Counted from the first letter of the stretch, positions 8,899-17,842 are shown. The stretch: DNA of 64,000 nucleotides from Sulfolobus acidocaldarius SUSAZ (GCA_000508305.1 CP006977.1:1210621-1274620); one strand, 5' to 3'. The notes: generated from the letters alone by a model not told the origin. Numbers and translations are program-made.

Positions 8899-10320
8899 TT
8901 AAGAATCTAGATATTGATATATTTCCATAGGATGTGGATATAGTTGCATCATTTTTGCTTCTTCTTTCTTTAGGTCTAGATATGCTTGTAATATTGAAGA
9001 GTTAAATACTGGCTTCAAGAATTCATTATCACTTTCTAACTCATTCAAAGCTTCGTCTAATGATCCTGGTAATTCTCTTATTTTCAGGCTCCTTTTCTTC
9101 TCTTCACTCATATGATATATATTTTCGTCCACTGGATCACCTGCGTCTAGTTTTCTTCTGATTCCATCTAAACCTGCCATAAGTATTGCAGAGAATACAA
9201 GGTAGGGATTAGATGAGGGGTCAGGTGGTCTGTATTCTAACCTTTTAGCTTTTTCCATTCCCTTATAATAGGCTGGAATTCTTATTGCAGCACTTCTGTT
9301 AGATTTACTCCAAACCAAGTATACAGGAGCTTCATACCCTGGCACTAAACGTCTATAACTATTAGTTGTCGGTGCAACTATTGCGCTTAATGCTCTGCCA
9401 TGTTCTAAGAGACCGCCTATAATATATCTACCTATTTGGCTTAATTCTGCATATTCATCATTAGGATCATACATTAGATTTTTCCCATCTTTTGTCCACA
9501 AACTAAAGTGAGTATGCATACCACTACCGTTGTCTCCGAAGAATGGTTTTGGCATAAATGTCGCTATCATACCACGTTTACTTGCAATGTTCTTTGTTAC
9601 ATATTTAAGAACCTGCACTTTATCCGCAGTATCAGCTAATGTGGAGAATCTGAAATCTATCTCACCCTGACCTGCTGTTGCTACTTCATGATGAGCTGCT
9701 TCTATTGTAAATCCAAAGTAGTCTACTAAAGTACTTATAATTTCCAAGCGTATATCCATTAGTTGATCAACTGGTGATGCAGGATAGTATCCTTCTTTAT
9801 ACCTTATTACATATCCACCGTTTTTAGACCACGGTGCTTCTCTAGAATGTATTTTATATCCTGTTCCGCTTTGAGGTAATGAGGCATCTACCTCTACTTT
9901 ATCAAACACGAAAAATTCTAATTCTGGTCCGAAATAACTTACATACCCTTGTTCACTCTGGTGTTTTTCTGCCTCTTCAGCTATCCCCCTTGGATCTCTC
10001 TCAAATCTACCTTTTCCACCTCCCCAGAATACCTTAGTCAAAACTCGTGCGACACCTTGCATCCAAGGTATTAGTGTCATTGTTTGAGGTATTGGTAATA
10101 ATACCATATCACTTTCATAAATACTGGTGAATCCCTTTATGCTGCTTCCGTCTAACTTACCAAATCCAACCTTAAACGAGCTTTCATCAAATTCGTTTGA
10201 TGGTATTGTTATATGTTGCAATTTACCTAGGAGATCTGTAAATTGTAAATCAACCCATTTTATATTATTGCTTTTCAAAAACTCTAGTGCTTCATGTTCA
10301 TTTTTTGGAAGTCCTGGCAT
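8899..10320 (-). CDS. glnA: Glutamine synthetase, type I
   Basis: A 473-residue GlnA that makes glutamine from glutamate, ammonia and ATP. Diagnostic segments are [11 protein letters not shown] (metal/ammonia site), the ATP-binding [10 protein letters not shown] loop, [13 protein letters not shown] (glutamate-binding) and the N-terminal [17 protein letters not shown] beta-grasp domain. Its size fits dodecameric type I enzymes. A tyrosine sits near the C-terminus in the [11 protein letters not shown] tail, not in a recognisable adenylylation loop. On the minus strand, a TATA-like ttatattttt precedes the ATG by about 40 nt. No GlnB or GlnK gene is adjacent. Confidence 0.95.
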   Translation of the reverse strand: MPGLPKNEHEALEFLKSNNIKWVDLQFTDLLGKLQHITIPSNEFDESSFKVGFGKLDGSSIKGFTSIYESDMVLLPIPQTMTLIPWMQGVARVLTKVFWGGGKGRFERDPRGIAEEAEKHQSEQGYVSYFGPELEFFVFDKVEVDASLPQSGTGYKIHSREAPWSKNGGYVIRYKEGYYPASPVDQLMDIRLEIISTLVDYFGFTIEAAHHEVATAGQGEIDFRFSTLADTADKVQVLKYVTKNIASKRGMIATFMPKPFFGDNGSGMHTHFSLWTKDGKNLMYDPNDEYAELSQIGRYIIGGLLEHGRALSAIVAPTTNSYRRLVPGYEAPVYLVWSKSNRSAAIRIPAYYKGMEKAKRLEYRPPDPSSNPYLVFSAILMAGLDGIRRKLDAGDPVDENIYHMSEEKKRSLKIRELPGSLDEALNELESDNEFLKPVFNSSILQAYLDLKKEEAKMMQLYPHPMEIYQYLDS

Positions 10321-10427
10321 ACGCTACTAATTATTGAAAGGCTATAAAAATATAACTGGGCTTAGTGTAAAAACTTTTCAAAAATATATACCTATTTTCT
10401 CATGATAGATTGTATAAATGTAAAATT

Positions 10428-11042
10428 TCATGATACTCTTTTTAAGATACCGTTCTCCATTATATACATGCACTCACTATATTTAGAGTCATCCAGATCT
10501 TGAGATACGAAAATAATTCTAATATCATGTTTTTTTGATAACGAGATGTAATTTTGAATGAAAAGATCCTTATTGTTAATGTTAGAAAAGGCTTCGTCTA
10601 TTAGTATGTATTTCGGGTTTGACAATAACGCAGTAACCAAGGAGACTTTCTCTCTCATTCCGAGACTTAAGTCCCTTAATTTTTTGTTTTCATCTATGTC
10701 TTTTATCAGTTCGATACTCTCATCTAGTATTTTTTCGCTTTTATTTCTTGATTTTCTTAGTCCATAATACAAATGCTTCATTACTGAGAGGTTCGGTATA
10801 TATGAGTCTGGTGTGACTAGGACTAAGCCTCTTTTCCAGGGGGGAAGTTTAGAAACTTCAGTACCATCAATTTTTATATATCCTTCATCTAAGTCAACTA
10901 GTCCTGCTAGAATTTTAAGTAATGTAGTTTTACCACTTCCATTTTTTCCATGAATAAAAATAATTTTCCTATCCTCATTTATTTCAGCATTTAATAAGAA
11001 ACTCCCTAGTTTTTTCTTTATTCTAGCCTCAATTAGTGACAT
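10428..11042 (-). CDS. ABC transporter ATP-binding protein, orphan
   Basis: A 204-residue ABC ATPase. It has Walker A GKNGSGKTT (32-40), signature LSLGMREKVS, Walker B YILIDEAFSN with the catalytic glutamate, and a switch region where the usual histidine is not obvious (FVSQDLDDS). The segment LPPWKRGLVLVTPDSYIPNLSVMKHLYYGL resembles oxyanion (molybdate/tungstate/sulfate-type) importer ATPases. No permease or binding protein is adjacent, so the substrate is unknown. Its start overlaps the thioredoxin gene by 14 nt, showing the two are co-transcribed. The family's C-terminal regulatory domain is absent. Confidence 0.8.
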   Translation of the reverse strand: MSLIEARIKKKLGSFLLNAEINEDRKIIFIHGKNGSGKTTLLKILAGLVDLDEGYIKIDGTEVSKLPPWKRGLVLVTPDSYIPNLSVMKHLYYGLRKSRNKSEKILDESIELIKDIDENKKLRDLSLGMREKVSLVTALLSNPKYILIDEAFSNINNKDLFIQNYISLSKKHDIRIIFVSQDLDDSKYSECMYIMENGILKRVS

Positions 11043-11454
11043 ATTTTTTCACATATTCCTCTAATATTTCTTCCTCTACTGCACCTACAACCTGGTCAAC
11101 TAGTTTTCCACCAACGAATATCAGTGTGGTAGGTATATTTAGTACTCCAAATTTATCTGCAGAATTAGCATTATCATCTACATTGAGTCTACCGAAAACA
11201 GCTTTTCCCTTATATTTTAATGCGACTCTTTTGAACACAGGTTCGTATAAATGACACGGACCACACCAAGGAGCCCAACAATCCACAAATACTACATTAT
11301 TTTTACTAATTATTTCATCTATATTCCCATCATTTATCTGAACTGTAGGATCCTCACTTTGAATCACATTTTTGGCTTTTTCTTCTAGTTTTCTTGATAT
11401 ATCATTAATTAATTGATTTAATTCATTCTCGTCCATTTTATTCACAATATACAT
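11029..11454 (-). CDS. trx: Thioredoxin
   Basis: A 141-residue thioredoxin with the active site WAPWCGPC (C64, C67), the cis-proline segment NIPTTLIFV and the FVDCW strand. Residues 1-50 form an extra N-terminal extension of charged helix (LNQLINDISRKLEEKAK), giving a protein longer than the usual ~105 residues. It reduces protein disulfides in the cytosol, presumably with a thioredoxin reductase encoded elsewhere. A TATA-like atttttatac lies about 25 nt before ATG 11454, supporting this start and a leaderless mRNA. An internal ATG at 11436 is the alternative. It heads an operon with the orphan ABC ATPase. Confidence 0.9.
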   Translation of the reverse strand: MYIVNKMDENELNQLINDISRKLEEKAKNVIQSEDPTVQINDGNIDEIISKNNVVFVDCWAPWCGPCHLYEPVFKRVALKYKGKAVFGRLNVDDNANSADKFGVLNIPTTLIFVGGKLVDQVVGAVEEEILEEYVKKYVTN

Positions 11455-11666
11455 TAACTTTTTCTTCGTATAAAAATTAATTCTATTGGTTCATAAATCT
11501 AAATATTAGCTGATCTAAGATCTAAAATTATTCCTGATTTTTATTTTTGAAAAAAGCAAATATCATCAGATCTTTAAACTCCTAAATAATTTTAATATAC
11601 AAGCATTTATCCCCTTTATCAACTACTTATAAACAGATGAAAGTACACTGATTATAGTTACTAATA

Positions 11667-12545
11667 GTGATTAGAATGATAAGGGTAGTAGGCTTATCAC
11701 GAATCCATATCACTCTGTTGGATTTAGAGGGTTTATATGGGCGTATAGATGGTGGAGTTGGAGTAGCCTTAAAATATCCCAGAATTGTTATGAGGAATGG
11801 AGACTGTACGACAGTCAATATATCGCTTCCCTTTAGAATGCCTTCCGTATGTGTAGAAGAGGATTATGAAGCTCATGTTGGACTTGGACATACCACACAG
11901 TTCTTTCTTTCAGCTGCCAAGTTAGCAGCTGAGTATAATCTAAAAAACATGGATGTAGTAGATCTGGCAAGGATTGTAAAAAGGGGCGGAACCTCAGGTG
12001 TTGGTGTTTATGCGTTTAAATATGGGGGATTCATAGTCGATGCAGGGCATTCTGTAAAGGTTAAGCGAAATATAGCCCCTTCAGATTTCTCGGATGCCCC
12101 ACCCCCTCCACTCATGACCAGATATTCGTTTCCTTGGTATGTCTATATAAATATACCTTCATATGGTAGACGAATTTTTGGTATAGAAGAACTAAATGCG
12201 TTTAAGAAGGAAGTTAAGGGTACTAGTGAGGTAATCAGAGTAACTTTTATGGAGTTAGTACCTGCTGTAATAGATCATGATATCTCATCTGCACTCGATG
12301 CTATAGCCAAGATACAAAATCTTGGATTTAAAAGAATCGAGGTTAACATGCAGACTGAACAGGTTAGGGATCTTATGAAATCCATGTACAATAAGGGATT
12401 TCCCGCAGGTATATCGTCTTTTGGACCTACGGTTTATACTTTCGTAAATACCAAGAGAGAAGGTGAAGAGTTAGTATCATATTTTGGTGGTCTTGTAACT
12501 GAACCTAATAATGAAGGGGCGAAGGTAATTTGGTCAAAAGACTAG
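11667..12545 (+). CDS. Beta-ribofuranosylaminobenzene 5'-phosphate synthase-like (GHMP-type)
   Basis: A 292-residue protein related to beta-RFAP synthase, the first committed enzyme of methanopterin-type one-carbon carrier synthesis, which joins PRPP and a p-aminobenzoate-type acceptor. Recognisable parts are SRIHITLLDLEGLYGRIDGG at the N-terminus, GLGHTTQFFLSAAKLA and KRGGTSGVGVYAFKYGGF, the latter resembling the GHMP phosphate loop. Sulfolobales use a modified pterin, so this fits. The start could be GTG 11667 or ATG 11676. A TATA-like cttataaa lies ~35 nt upstream. It opens a four-gene operon with overlapping genes. Confidence 0.82.
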   Translation: MIRMIRVVGLSRIHITLLDLEGLYGRIDGGVGVALKYPRIVMRNGDCTTVNISLPFRMPSVCVEEDYEAHVGLGHTTQFFLSAAKLAAEYNLKNMDVVDLARIVKRGGTSGVGVYAFKYGGFIVDAGHSVKVKRNIAPSDFSDAPPPPLMTRYSFPWYVYINIPSYGRRIFGIEELNAFKKEVKGTSEVIRVTFMELVPAVIDHDISSALDAIAKIQNLGFKRIEVNMQTEQVRDLMKSMYNKGFPAGISSFGPTVYTFVNTKREGEELVSYFGGLVTEPNNEGAKVIWSKD

Positions 12546-13579
12546 AATACGATGAATTTGTCCTGGATGAGCTGAGAAAGGTTTCAGGAACTAAACTTAA
12601 CTCTTTACTTGACTCTTTACTAGTACCAAATAGTAGACTCTACATCAGGGTCAATACATTAAAGAAGTCTCCTGCTACAATCAGAGAGCGTCTTCCTTTT
12701 TTACATGAGGATGAAGATTTCGACGAAGCCCTCTACATCGAGATAAGAGGACCCAGTAAGTTAGAAGAAAGAGAAAGCAAGGTCATAGTAGATAAAAGAA
12801 CTGCCGAAAGTGTAATGATGGGTGCAAATGTATACAGACCTGGTGTAAAGAGGGTAATTGGCAATAGTAGGTTTGTTAACGTGGTTAGTGAAAATGGTAT
12901 AATTATAGCTGAGGGCGAATTAGTTAATCAAGGTAACCTAATTGTAAAAATTACAAAAAGCATGTATTCCTCCTATCCCCTTTCAGATTTGGATGAGTTA
13001 AAAACAGGTGAAATATTAATTCAAGGAAAAGCGTCGATGTATGTTGCCCATCTGATAGATCCTAAACCAGGCGAAAAAATTATAGATATGACTGCACATC
13101 CCGGAGGCAAGTTAACTCATATTTATCAATTAGAGCCTGAAGCTAGAATTTTAGGATTTGACCATACTAAGAGAAAAGTTCAGGATCTAAGGCAATTAAC
13201 GCAAAGACTTGGCATGCATATAGAGACATATCTTGCAGATTCACGTTATCTTTATGAAGATTTTCGAATAAGCGACGTTGATAAGGTTCTTATAGATCCG
13301 CCATGTTCAGCTTTAGGTTTAAGACCTAAGATTTATGACAAGAAAAATAAAGAAGATTTAATAAATTTATCAAGTTATCAAAAACAATTTATAAACGCGG
13401 CGTATAAAATCCTTAAGAAGGATGGAACCTTAATCTATTCTACATGCACAATGACTGAAATAGAGAATGAGAGAATTGTTGAAGATGAGAGATTCGAACT
13501 GGAAGAGATAATAAGGTTCTACCCTATGGTGCACGATATAACAGGGTTTTTTATAGCCAAATTAAGAAAGAGAAAATAA
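12530..13579 (+). CDS. PUA-domain RNA (cytosine-5) methyltransferase, NSUN/NOL1 family
   Basis: A 349-residue SAM-dependent RNA m5C methyltransferase. It contains an N-terminal region, a PUA RNA-binding domain inserted at about 84-150, and a Rossmann domain with DMTAHPGGKLTHI (SAM loop). The motifs DPPCSALG (C259) and STCTMTEIENE (C306) hold the two cysteines used by this family; the second forms the covalent adduct with cytosine. Archaeal members with PUA modify tRNA or rRNA; the target is not predictable. A TTG start at 12530 overlaps the RFAP synthase gene by 16 nt. Confidence 0.88.
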   Translation: MVKRLEYDEFVLDELRKVSGTKLNSLLDSLLVPNSRLYIRVNTLKKSPATIRERLPFLHEDEDFDEALYIEIRGPSKLEERESKVIVDKRTAESVMMGANVYRPGVKRVIGNSRFVNVVSENGIIIAEGELVNQGNLIVKITKSMYSSYPLSDLDELKTGEILIQGKASMYVAHLIDPKPGEKIIDMTAHPGGKLTHIYQLEPEARILGFDHTKRKVQDLRQLTQRLGMHIETYLADSRYLYEDFRISDVDKVLIDPPCSALGLRPKIYDKKNKEDLINLSSYQKQFINAAYKILKKDGTLIYSTCTMTEIENERIVEDERFELEEIIRFYPMVHDITGFFIAKLRKRK

Positions 13580-14088
13580 TGCCTATTGAAGAGTATTTAG
13601 GTAAAAAACCTAAGGTATCAAATAAGGCATATATTCATCCTACAGCTTACATAATAGGAGATGTAGAAATAAAGGAACTAGCTAGTATATGGCACTACGT
13701 AGTGATAAGGGCGGATAATGATTCAATAGTAATAGGAAAGGAGACAAATATTCAAGAAAACACTACGGTGCATACAGATTATGGGTTTAAGACTATTATA
13801 GGAGATAGAGTTAGTATAGGGCATAATGCAGTAATTCATGGAGCCACAATTGCATCTAATGTAATAATTGGAATGGGTGCGATCCTATTGAACGGCTCTA
13901 AGGTAGGAGAGTATTCTATTGTAGGTGCAGGTTCTGTAGTTCCTCAAAATGTTGAAATACCTCCATACAGTATCGCTGTGGGTGTTCCTGCTAAAGTTAT
14001 AAGAAAAGTAGGTGAGGCGGAAAAGAAAATGATTGAGGAAAACGCAGAAGAATATTTAAAACATACAAGGAGGTTTCTTAAATTATGA
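13579..14088 (+). CDS. Gamma-carbonic anhydrase-like hexapeptide protein
   Basis: A 169-residue left-handed beta-helix protein with repeated hexapeptides (IGDVEI, IGKETN, IGDRVSIGHNAVIHG, IGMGAILLNG, VGAGSVV). The three histidines expected to bind zinc in a trimer, H65, H82 and H87, are present, as in gamma-class carbonic anhydrases and related YrdA/CaiE proteins. Hydration of CO2 is the plausible reaction, but many relatives lack demonstrated activity. The ATG overlaps the previous stop codon by one base (TAATG), and its own stop overlaps the radical SAM gene by 4 nt. Confidence 0.85.
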   Translation: MPIEEYLGKKPKVSNKAYIHPTAYIIGDVEIKELASIWHYVVIRADNDSIVIGKETNIQENTTVHTDYGFKTIIGDRVSIGHNAVIHGATIASNVIIGMGAILLNGSKVGEYSIVGAGSVVPQNVEIPPYSIAVGVPAKVIRKVGEAEKKMIEENAEEYLKHTRRFLKL

Positions 14089-15056
14089 ATAGAGATATTA
14101 AAGCGTTTAGATGGTTTATAAGAACACAAGTACTTAAAGACCCTTTTAATCCGGCTTATGCTACGTTTAAAGTTACATCAAGATGTAACTTGCACTGTTC
14201 ATTTTGTAACCCATCATATTATAATGGGGAGTTAGGAGAGAGTAGTACAGAAAAAGTTAAGAAAATGATTGATAATATGCGTGATTCTTCTATAGTTGTA
14301 CTATCTTTTGAAGGCGGAGAACCAACCATAAGAAAAGATATACTAGAGTTACTTGAATATGCCCATGATAGTTCTTTTTATGTGATGCTTACCACTAACG
14401 GATATAGACTTAATGACGAATCATTTCTATCAAAGTTGGCTGATAGAATTGACTTCTTACATTATTCAATCGACGAGTATCATTGGAACGCAAAAGCTAT
14501 TGATAATTTGCAGAAGTTTAGAGATTACGGTCTTAAGGTTAATGTTCAAACAGTCGTAACTCGATATAATTTACATAAGCTTGAAGAAAAAGTAAGAAAA
14601 GTTCACGAGTGTCAATATAAAATAGTTATCCTTCCGGCAATAGATTACCCTGGTTCCAAAGTAAAATTAGAACCAGATCCAAATGAATTATATAAAGTAC
14701 TTTCTGAATTGAAGAGAAAATATGGACCGACTATAAACAATACATGGGGATTTATAAATGCTTTAGTAGGTAAGAGTGCTCCTACGAGAGTGGTAAGTTA
14801 TGCTATTACTGTATATCCGAACGGCGAGATTCCTTACCCTGACGATATCAATGGAAAAATAGTAGGCAACTTAGTTGAAGAAAAACTTCAAGATATTTTG
14901 AAGAAGCAAATAGTGAAAGAATTACAAAAAGATATGCTAAATAATCAAGCAAAATTTGAGTATCTACATTTACAAACGTACTCGTTCAATAGTATAAAAG
15001 ACTTAGCAAGCTATGTAAATGAAATGTTGAAATGGAGATTTCTAGGTAGAGCCTAA
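14085..15056 (+). CDS. Radical SAM protein
   Basis: A 323-residue radical SAM enzyme with the cluster motif CNLHCSFC (C34, C38, C41) and SFEGGEPTIRKD, corresponding to the SAM-binding GGE segment. The middle (YSIDEYHWNAKAIDNLQ) resembles PqqE/MoaA-type substrate-tailoring enzymes. No second cysteine-rich SPASM cluster is visible, so it may act on a nucleotide or a small molecule. The product is unknown. It ends the RFAP-methyltransferase-carbonic anhydrase operon, overlapping its neighbour by 4 nt, and its own stop overlaps the convergent Xer gene by 4 nt. Confidence 0.8.
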   Translation: MNRDIKAFRWFIRTQVLKDPFNPAYATFKVTSRCNLHCSFCNPSYYNGELGESSTEKVKKMIDNMRDSSIVVLSFEGGEPTIRKDILELLEYAHDSSFYVMLTTNGYRLNDESFLSKLADRIDFLHYSIDEYHWNAKAIDNLQKFRDYGLKVNVQTVVTRYNLHKLEEKVRKVHECQYKIVILPAIDYPGSKVKLEPDPNELYKVLSELKRKYGPTINNTWGFINALVGKSAPTRVVSYAITVYPNGEIPYPDDINGKIVGNLVEEKLQDILKKQIVKELQKDMLNNQAKFEYLHLQTYSFNSIKDLASYVNEMLKWRFLGRA

Positions 15057-15916
15057 CCAAATGTATTTTTATAGGCCTTTTCCACATCCTCTATGACTAA
15101 ATGAGTATAAACTTGAGTTACTCTTATGTCTTTGTGTCCTAATATTTTTTGTAATACCGGTAATGGTATACCTTTCCTTATTGCTTCTGTCGCAAATGTG
15201 TGTCTTAATATGTGCGGTCTTAGATCTATTCCTATTTTCTTTCCTAGTCTTCTTAGTTTTCTATATAGAGCATGATACGTCATATTTATCAGTTTATCTT
15301 CGGGCTCCTTTTTATTTTTCTGAATATATTTTTTTAATAATTCACCAGTATGAGAGGTAAAGAAAACTATTCTTGATTCACCATTCTTTGTATTTCTTAT
15401 TATAATACGTCTTCTTTCAAGGTCTATATCTTCAACTTTAATAGATAATAGTTCCTTTGCTCGGATCCCAGTGTCAATCAGCAGGTTCAATATTACCGCA
15501 TCACGAAGTTTCTTTGCACTCGCTTTTAATTTCTCTAGCTCTTCGTACGTAAGTGCTCTTATTTCATTTTTCCGTGCTTTAGGTACTGTTGGCTTTACAT
15601 CTTTACCCAGCCATTTAAGAAATCTAAGTACTGCAGTTAAGTAAATCTTAGCGGTAGTTAGTTTCATTCTTCTTTTTTCGTTTTCCTCTCTAACTCTCTT
15701 ACTCCTAGTGCTACTCCTAAGGATTTTTAGTAACCATGCGTTTACGTCTGAATTAGTTACTTGGCGTGGATCTTTCTTCACAAAATCTAGGAAATCCTTT
15801 ATTGCGATGGAATAGAGTCGTATTGTATTTTCACTTGCGCCTGCCAGATTAAGTGTAAGAATAAATTTATTATAAGGATCGTCTGAGTTAGTGTCTCCTT
15901 CTAATTGTAACCTCAT
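15053..15916 (-). CDS. xerA: Tyrosine recombinase XerA/XerC-like
   Basis: A 287-residue tyrosine recombinase with an N-terminal SAM-like core-binding domain (about 10-100) and a catalytic domain. The pentad is intact: R152 (DTGIRAKELL), K177, H235 and R238 (HILRHTF), H261 (LGHKD) and nucleophile Y270 (VYTHL). In archaea the single XerA protein resolves chromosome dimers at a dif site. No viral or plasmid genes surround it and it is not tRNA-linked, which favours the housekeeping role over a prophage integrase. A 13-bp perfect inverted repeat lies about 140 bp upstream of its start (see 16052-16111). Confidence 0.88.
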   Translation of the reverse strand: MRLQLEGDTNSDDPYNKFILTLNLAGASENTIRLYSIAIKDFLDFVKKDPRQVTNSDVNAWLLKILRSSTRSKRVREENEKRRMKLTTAKIYLTAVLRFLKWLGKDVKPTVPKARKNEIRALTYEELEKLKASAKKLRDAVILNLLIDTGIRAKELLSIKVEDIDLERRRIIIRNTKNGESRIVFFTSHTGELLKKYIQKNKKEPEDKLINMTYHALYRKLRRLGKKIGIDLRPHILRHTFATEAIRKGIPLPVLQKILGHKDIRVTQVYTHLVIEDVEKAYKNTFG

Positions 15917-16051
15917 GTTTTTATTCTTTGTTGATGTAACGCTTATTAAGAAATTAGAATATTATTCCTTGTTCCTCTATTTTTATTTTAGCGTTATAAC
16001 GTTATTTATAATACAAAACTACTTATACCCCGAGGAAAATGAAAATATAGG

Positions 16052-16111
16052 GTATCCAGGGACCCTTGAAAAGGAATGATGTTCCCCCTGACCCCCCAGG
16101 TCCCTGGATAC
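16052..16111. repeat. GC-rich perfect 13-bp inverted repeat, 34-nt spacer
   Basis: GTATCCAGGGACC at 16052-16064 and its exact reverse complement GGTCCCTGGATAC at 16099-16111 are separated by 34 nt that contain GGAA/TTCC and two C-runs. This stands out sharply from the surrounding AT-rich DNA. It lies 2 nt after the stop codon of the minus-strand flavoprotein gene and upstream of xerA. It could fold as a long RNA hairpin at the end of the flavoprotein mRNA, or be a site for a dimeric DNA-binding protein. It does not look like the U-tract terminators typical of Sulfolobus. Confidence 0.8.
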
Positions 16112-16113
16112 TT

Positions 16114-16989
16114 CTATACGTGGTATAAAAAGCCCATATTTCCTCTTCTAATGATATAATATCTTTCTATAAATCTCTTCATATATTGTCTAAGCTTAGA
16201 TATTTTAACAACCTCTTTATTTCCACCCCAAGGTCTATCACTTCTAATGTGGATTCCTTCACTTCCAGTATCTATAATAGTTACAAAAATGGGTGAAAAC
16301 TTTCCGACTCTGCGGTCATTAATAAACTTACCAACATAAATTCCGGTTCTCATGGCTAATTCACCTAACTTTGGCATATTTTCTATTAGATCTCCAATTA
16401 TGAATGAGTTCTGATACTGTAAATATTCATTAACCTTGAAGAATTGAAATGGACTTAAAGGCTTACAAGCAGGAAATACTAGATCAGCTTTTTCTGTATA
16501 TTGTATGTGTTTTTCGCTCATCTTATTTGTCAGCACCTGAGCTACTCTGTCACCCAGGAAAGATAAATAACTTCCATGGTAATATACTTGTTTTCCTAAT
16601 TTTTTAAGATAAAATGCTAACTGTATTACAAGATAACCATCATAAAATTCGTTTTCAGCTTCTATAGAAATTCTATCTAATCCCCGTAATTTTTTTATAA
16701 ATTGAACTTGTTCTTCTCTATTGCATCCTGTTGCTATAATTAAGTTATCTGCGTTGTATTCATGATTTTGGGTTTTTATCCATTTTCCCTTCAGGTCAAA
16801 TTCAACAACCTTATCCACGGTAACAAAAGGTATGTTTACAGTATCCCTTAAAGGTTTAAAAAGCAAACTTCTAGTCAGAGAAGTGTAAAATACAAATTTG
16901 TTATGCTGTGAAATTATGATTGGTTCTTCATTTAGATTATAATAAGCATTTAATCCCGCATACCCTGATCCTACTATAATTGTCTTCAT
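16114..16989 (-). CDS. FAD-dependent pyridine nucleotide-disulfide oxidoreductase-like protein
   Basis: A 291-residue flavoprotein. The N-terminal GSGYAG (7-12) is the FAD dinucleotide motif and LIIATG (~84-89) is the second flavin contact. IIGDLIENMPKLGELAMRTG in the last third is the GD motif that binds the FAD ribityl chain. This arrangement is seen in type II NADH dehydrogenases and sulfide:quinone oxidoreductases, but at 291 residues it is clearly shorter than most (~380-430). A second NAD(P)-binding Rossmann fold is not obvious. Substrate is unknown. No membrane segment is visible apart from a weakly hydrophobic C-terminus. Confidence 0.72.
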   Translation of the reverse strand: MKTIIVGSGYAGLNAYYNLNEEPIIISQHNKFVFYTSLTRSLLFKPLRDTVNIPFVTVDKVVEFDLKGKWIKTQNHEYNADNLIIATGCNREEQVQFIKKLRGLDRISIEAENEFYDGYLVIQLAFYLKKLGKQVYYHGSYLSFLGDRVAQVLTNKMSEKHIQYTEKADLVFPACKPLSPFQFFKVNEYLQYQNSFIIGDLIENMPKLGELAMRTGIYVGKFINDRRVGKFSPIFVTIIDTGSEGIHIRSDRPWGGNKEVVKISKLRQYMKRFIERYYIIRRGNMGFLYHV

Positions 16990-17046
16990 AATAATAGTTA
17001 AGAAATTAAGGGAAATATAAAATAAGGAGATATGGTAGTATAATAG

Positions 17047-17706
17047 ATGAGGATAAAAATCGTATATTCAAGGGATGAGGAGATTAAGATACTCCAGCCT
17101 GTACTTAATAATCAAGTAGATACTAAAGGTTTTTCATTTGACATTTTAAAATTGAAAGAAGATGATTTAAAATTTCATATAGATGAATACGAGTTACTTT
17201 ATCTTCCATTGCCCCTAATTACTTTTCTAGAAAATTTAAAAGTTTTGGCAAACGGCGCATATATAGTAAATGATGTTGGTATAAGATATAGAAAAAAGAC
17301 AGAAAATAAACTTAAAATTTTAGTTCCAGGTAGTAACTCTACCGAATATTATCTTGCTAGGATGATCTACGGTCATAATGTCGTCCCTATTACCTCTCAA
17401 GAGGAGTGGACAGCTGAATTAACATATGATGGTTCTTCGGAGTATAGCTTTAAAGATTTCTGGAATTCTAATTGCGGTAATTTACCGTTTGTAATTAAAC
17501 TTTTAGGTTCCAAGATCTTAGACGAAGAATCATTATCTAGAATTAAAATAGTTATTAGAGACTCTGCTAATTTAGCATATGAAAGAGGATATGTAAATAG
17601 CTTTTCTAAGGAGTTAGGCTTGAAAGGAAGAGAAGCTGTGGATTGCTTTTTCAAAATTTGCAGGCAAAAAAACCTATGCGGAAAATTTACTTCCTACCTC
17701 CTTTGA
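17047..17706 (+). CDS. Crenarchaeal protein of unknown function (DUF3834-like)
   Basis: A 219-residue soluble protein. Segments such as LKILVPGSNSTEYYLARMIYG and the mixed alpha/beta pattern resemble the lobes of periplasmic-binding-fold enzymes like MqnA/MqnD. I think it belongs to the Sulfolobales DUF3834 group, but this is from memory. The ATG at 17047 is divergent from the flavoprotein gene (57 nt between starts). Three cysteines cluster near the C-terminus (DCFFKICRQKNLCGK). Its 3' end overlaps a 51-codon open frame on the minus strand by 20 nt. Confidence 0.55.
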   Translation: MRIKIVYSRDEEIKILQPVLNNQVDTKGFSFDILKLKEDDLKFHIDEYELLYLPLPLITFLENLKVLANGAYIVNDVGIRYRKKTENKLKILVPGSNSTEYYLARMIYGHNVVPITSQEEWTAELTYDGSSEYSFKDFWNSNCGNLPFVIKLLGSKILDEESLSRIKIVIRDSANLAYERGYVNSFSKELGLKGREAVDCFFKICRQKNLCGKFTSYLL

Positions 17707-17842
17707 GTCTTTTTGATAGTCTTAACATTTCCAAAAGAATAGGTGGTGCTAAAATAGATTGAAATGGGTAAGGAATATCAAAACATATCATTAAAGCTGA
17801 TGATATGAGGAGTATGGATAATAGTAGTAAAATAGATTTCAT
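17687..17842 (-). CDS. Small hydrophobic (membrane) protein, 51 aa
   Basis: An open frame from ATG 17842 to TAA at 17689-17687. It begins MKSILLLLSILLISSALMIC, a strong single transmembrane or signal-anchor helix, followed by FDIPYPFQ, a second hydrophobic patch (ILAPPILLEML) and a basic tail (RLSKRLKGGRK). A TATA-like cataaaaaa on the minus strand sits ~25-30 nt upstream, fitting a leaderless transcript. Composition (one clean hydrophobic helix plus positive tail) argues against chance. It overlaps the 3' end of the DUF3834-like gene and is divergent from upsX. Function is unknown. Confidence 0.5.
   Translation of the reverse strand: MKSILLLLSILLISSALMICFDIPYPFQSILAPPILLEMLRLSKRLKGGRK

Noticed and set aside
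10428-11042. Complete molybdate/tungstate importer
   Set aside because: Only an ATPase resembling that group is present; there is no permease or binding-protein gene beside it, so the substrate cannot be assigned.
11517-11530. GATCTAAGATC palindrome between thioredoxin and RFAP synthase genes
   Set aside because: An 11-bp near-palindrome in AT-rich divergent promoter DNA is expected by chance, and no second copy with regular spacing was seen.
15053-15916. Xer-type recombinase as sign of an integrated virus
   Set aside because: No tRNA, viral genes or att repeats are next to it and the catalytic residues fit the housekeeping XerA; the tRNA-linked integrase scar at 46 kb is unrelated in type.
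15891-16079. 62-codon plus-strand frame antisense to the start of xerA
   Set aside because: It overlaps the recombinase start, is built mainly from AT-rich upstream DNA with Phe/Leu/Tyr-rich composition, and has no promoter or ribosome site.
16076-16091. Box C-like ATGATGT followed by CTGA, suggesting a C/D guide RNA
   Set aside because: Only about 5 nt lie between the boxes, far too few for a guide, and no C'/D' pair is present; better explained as part of the inverted-repeat spacer.
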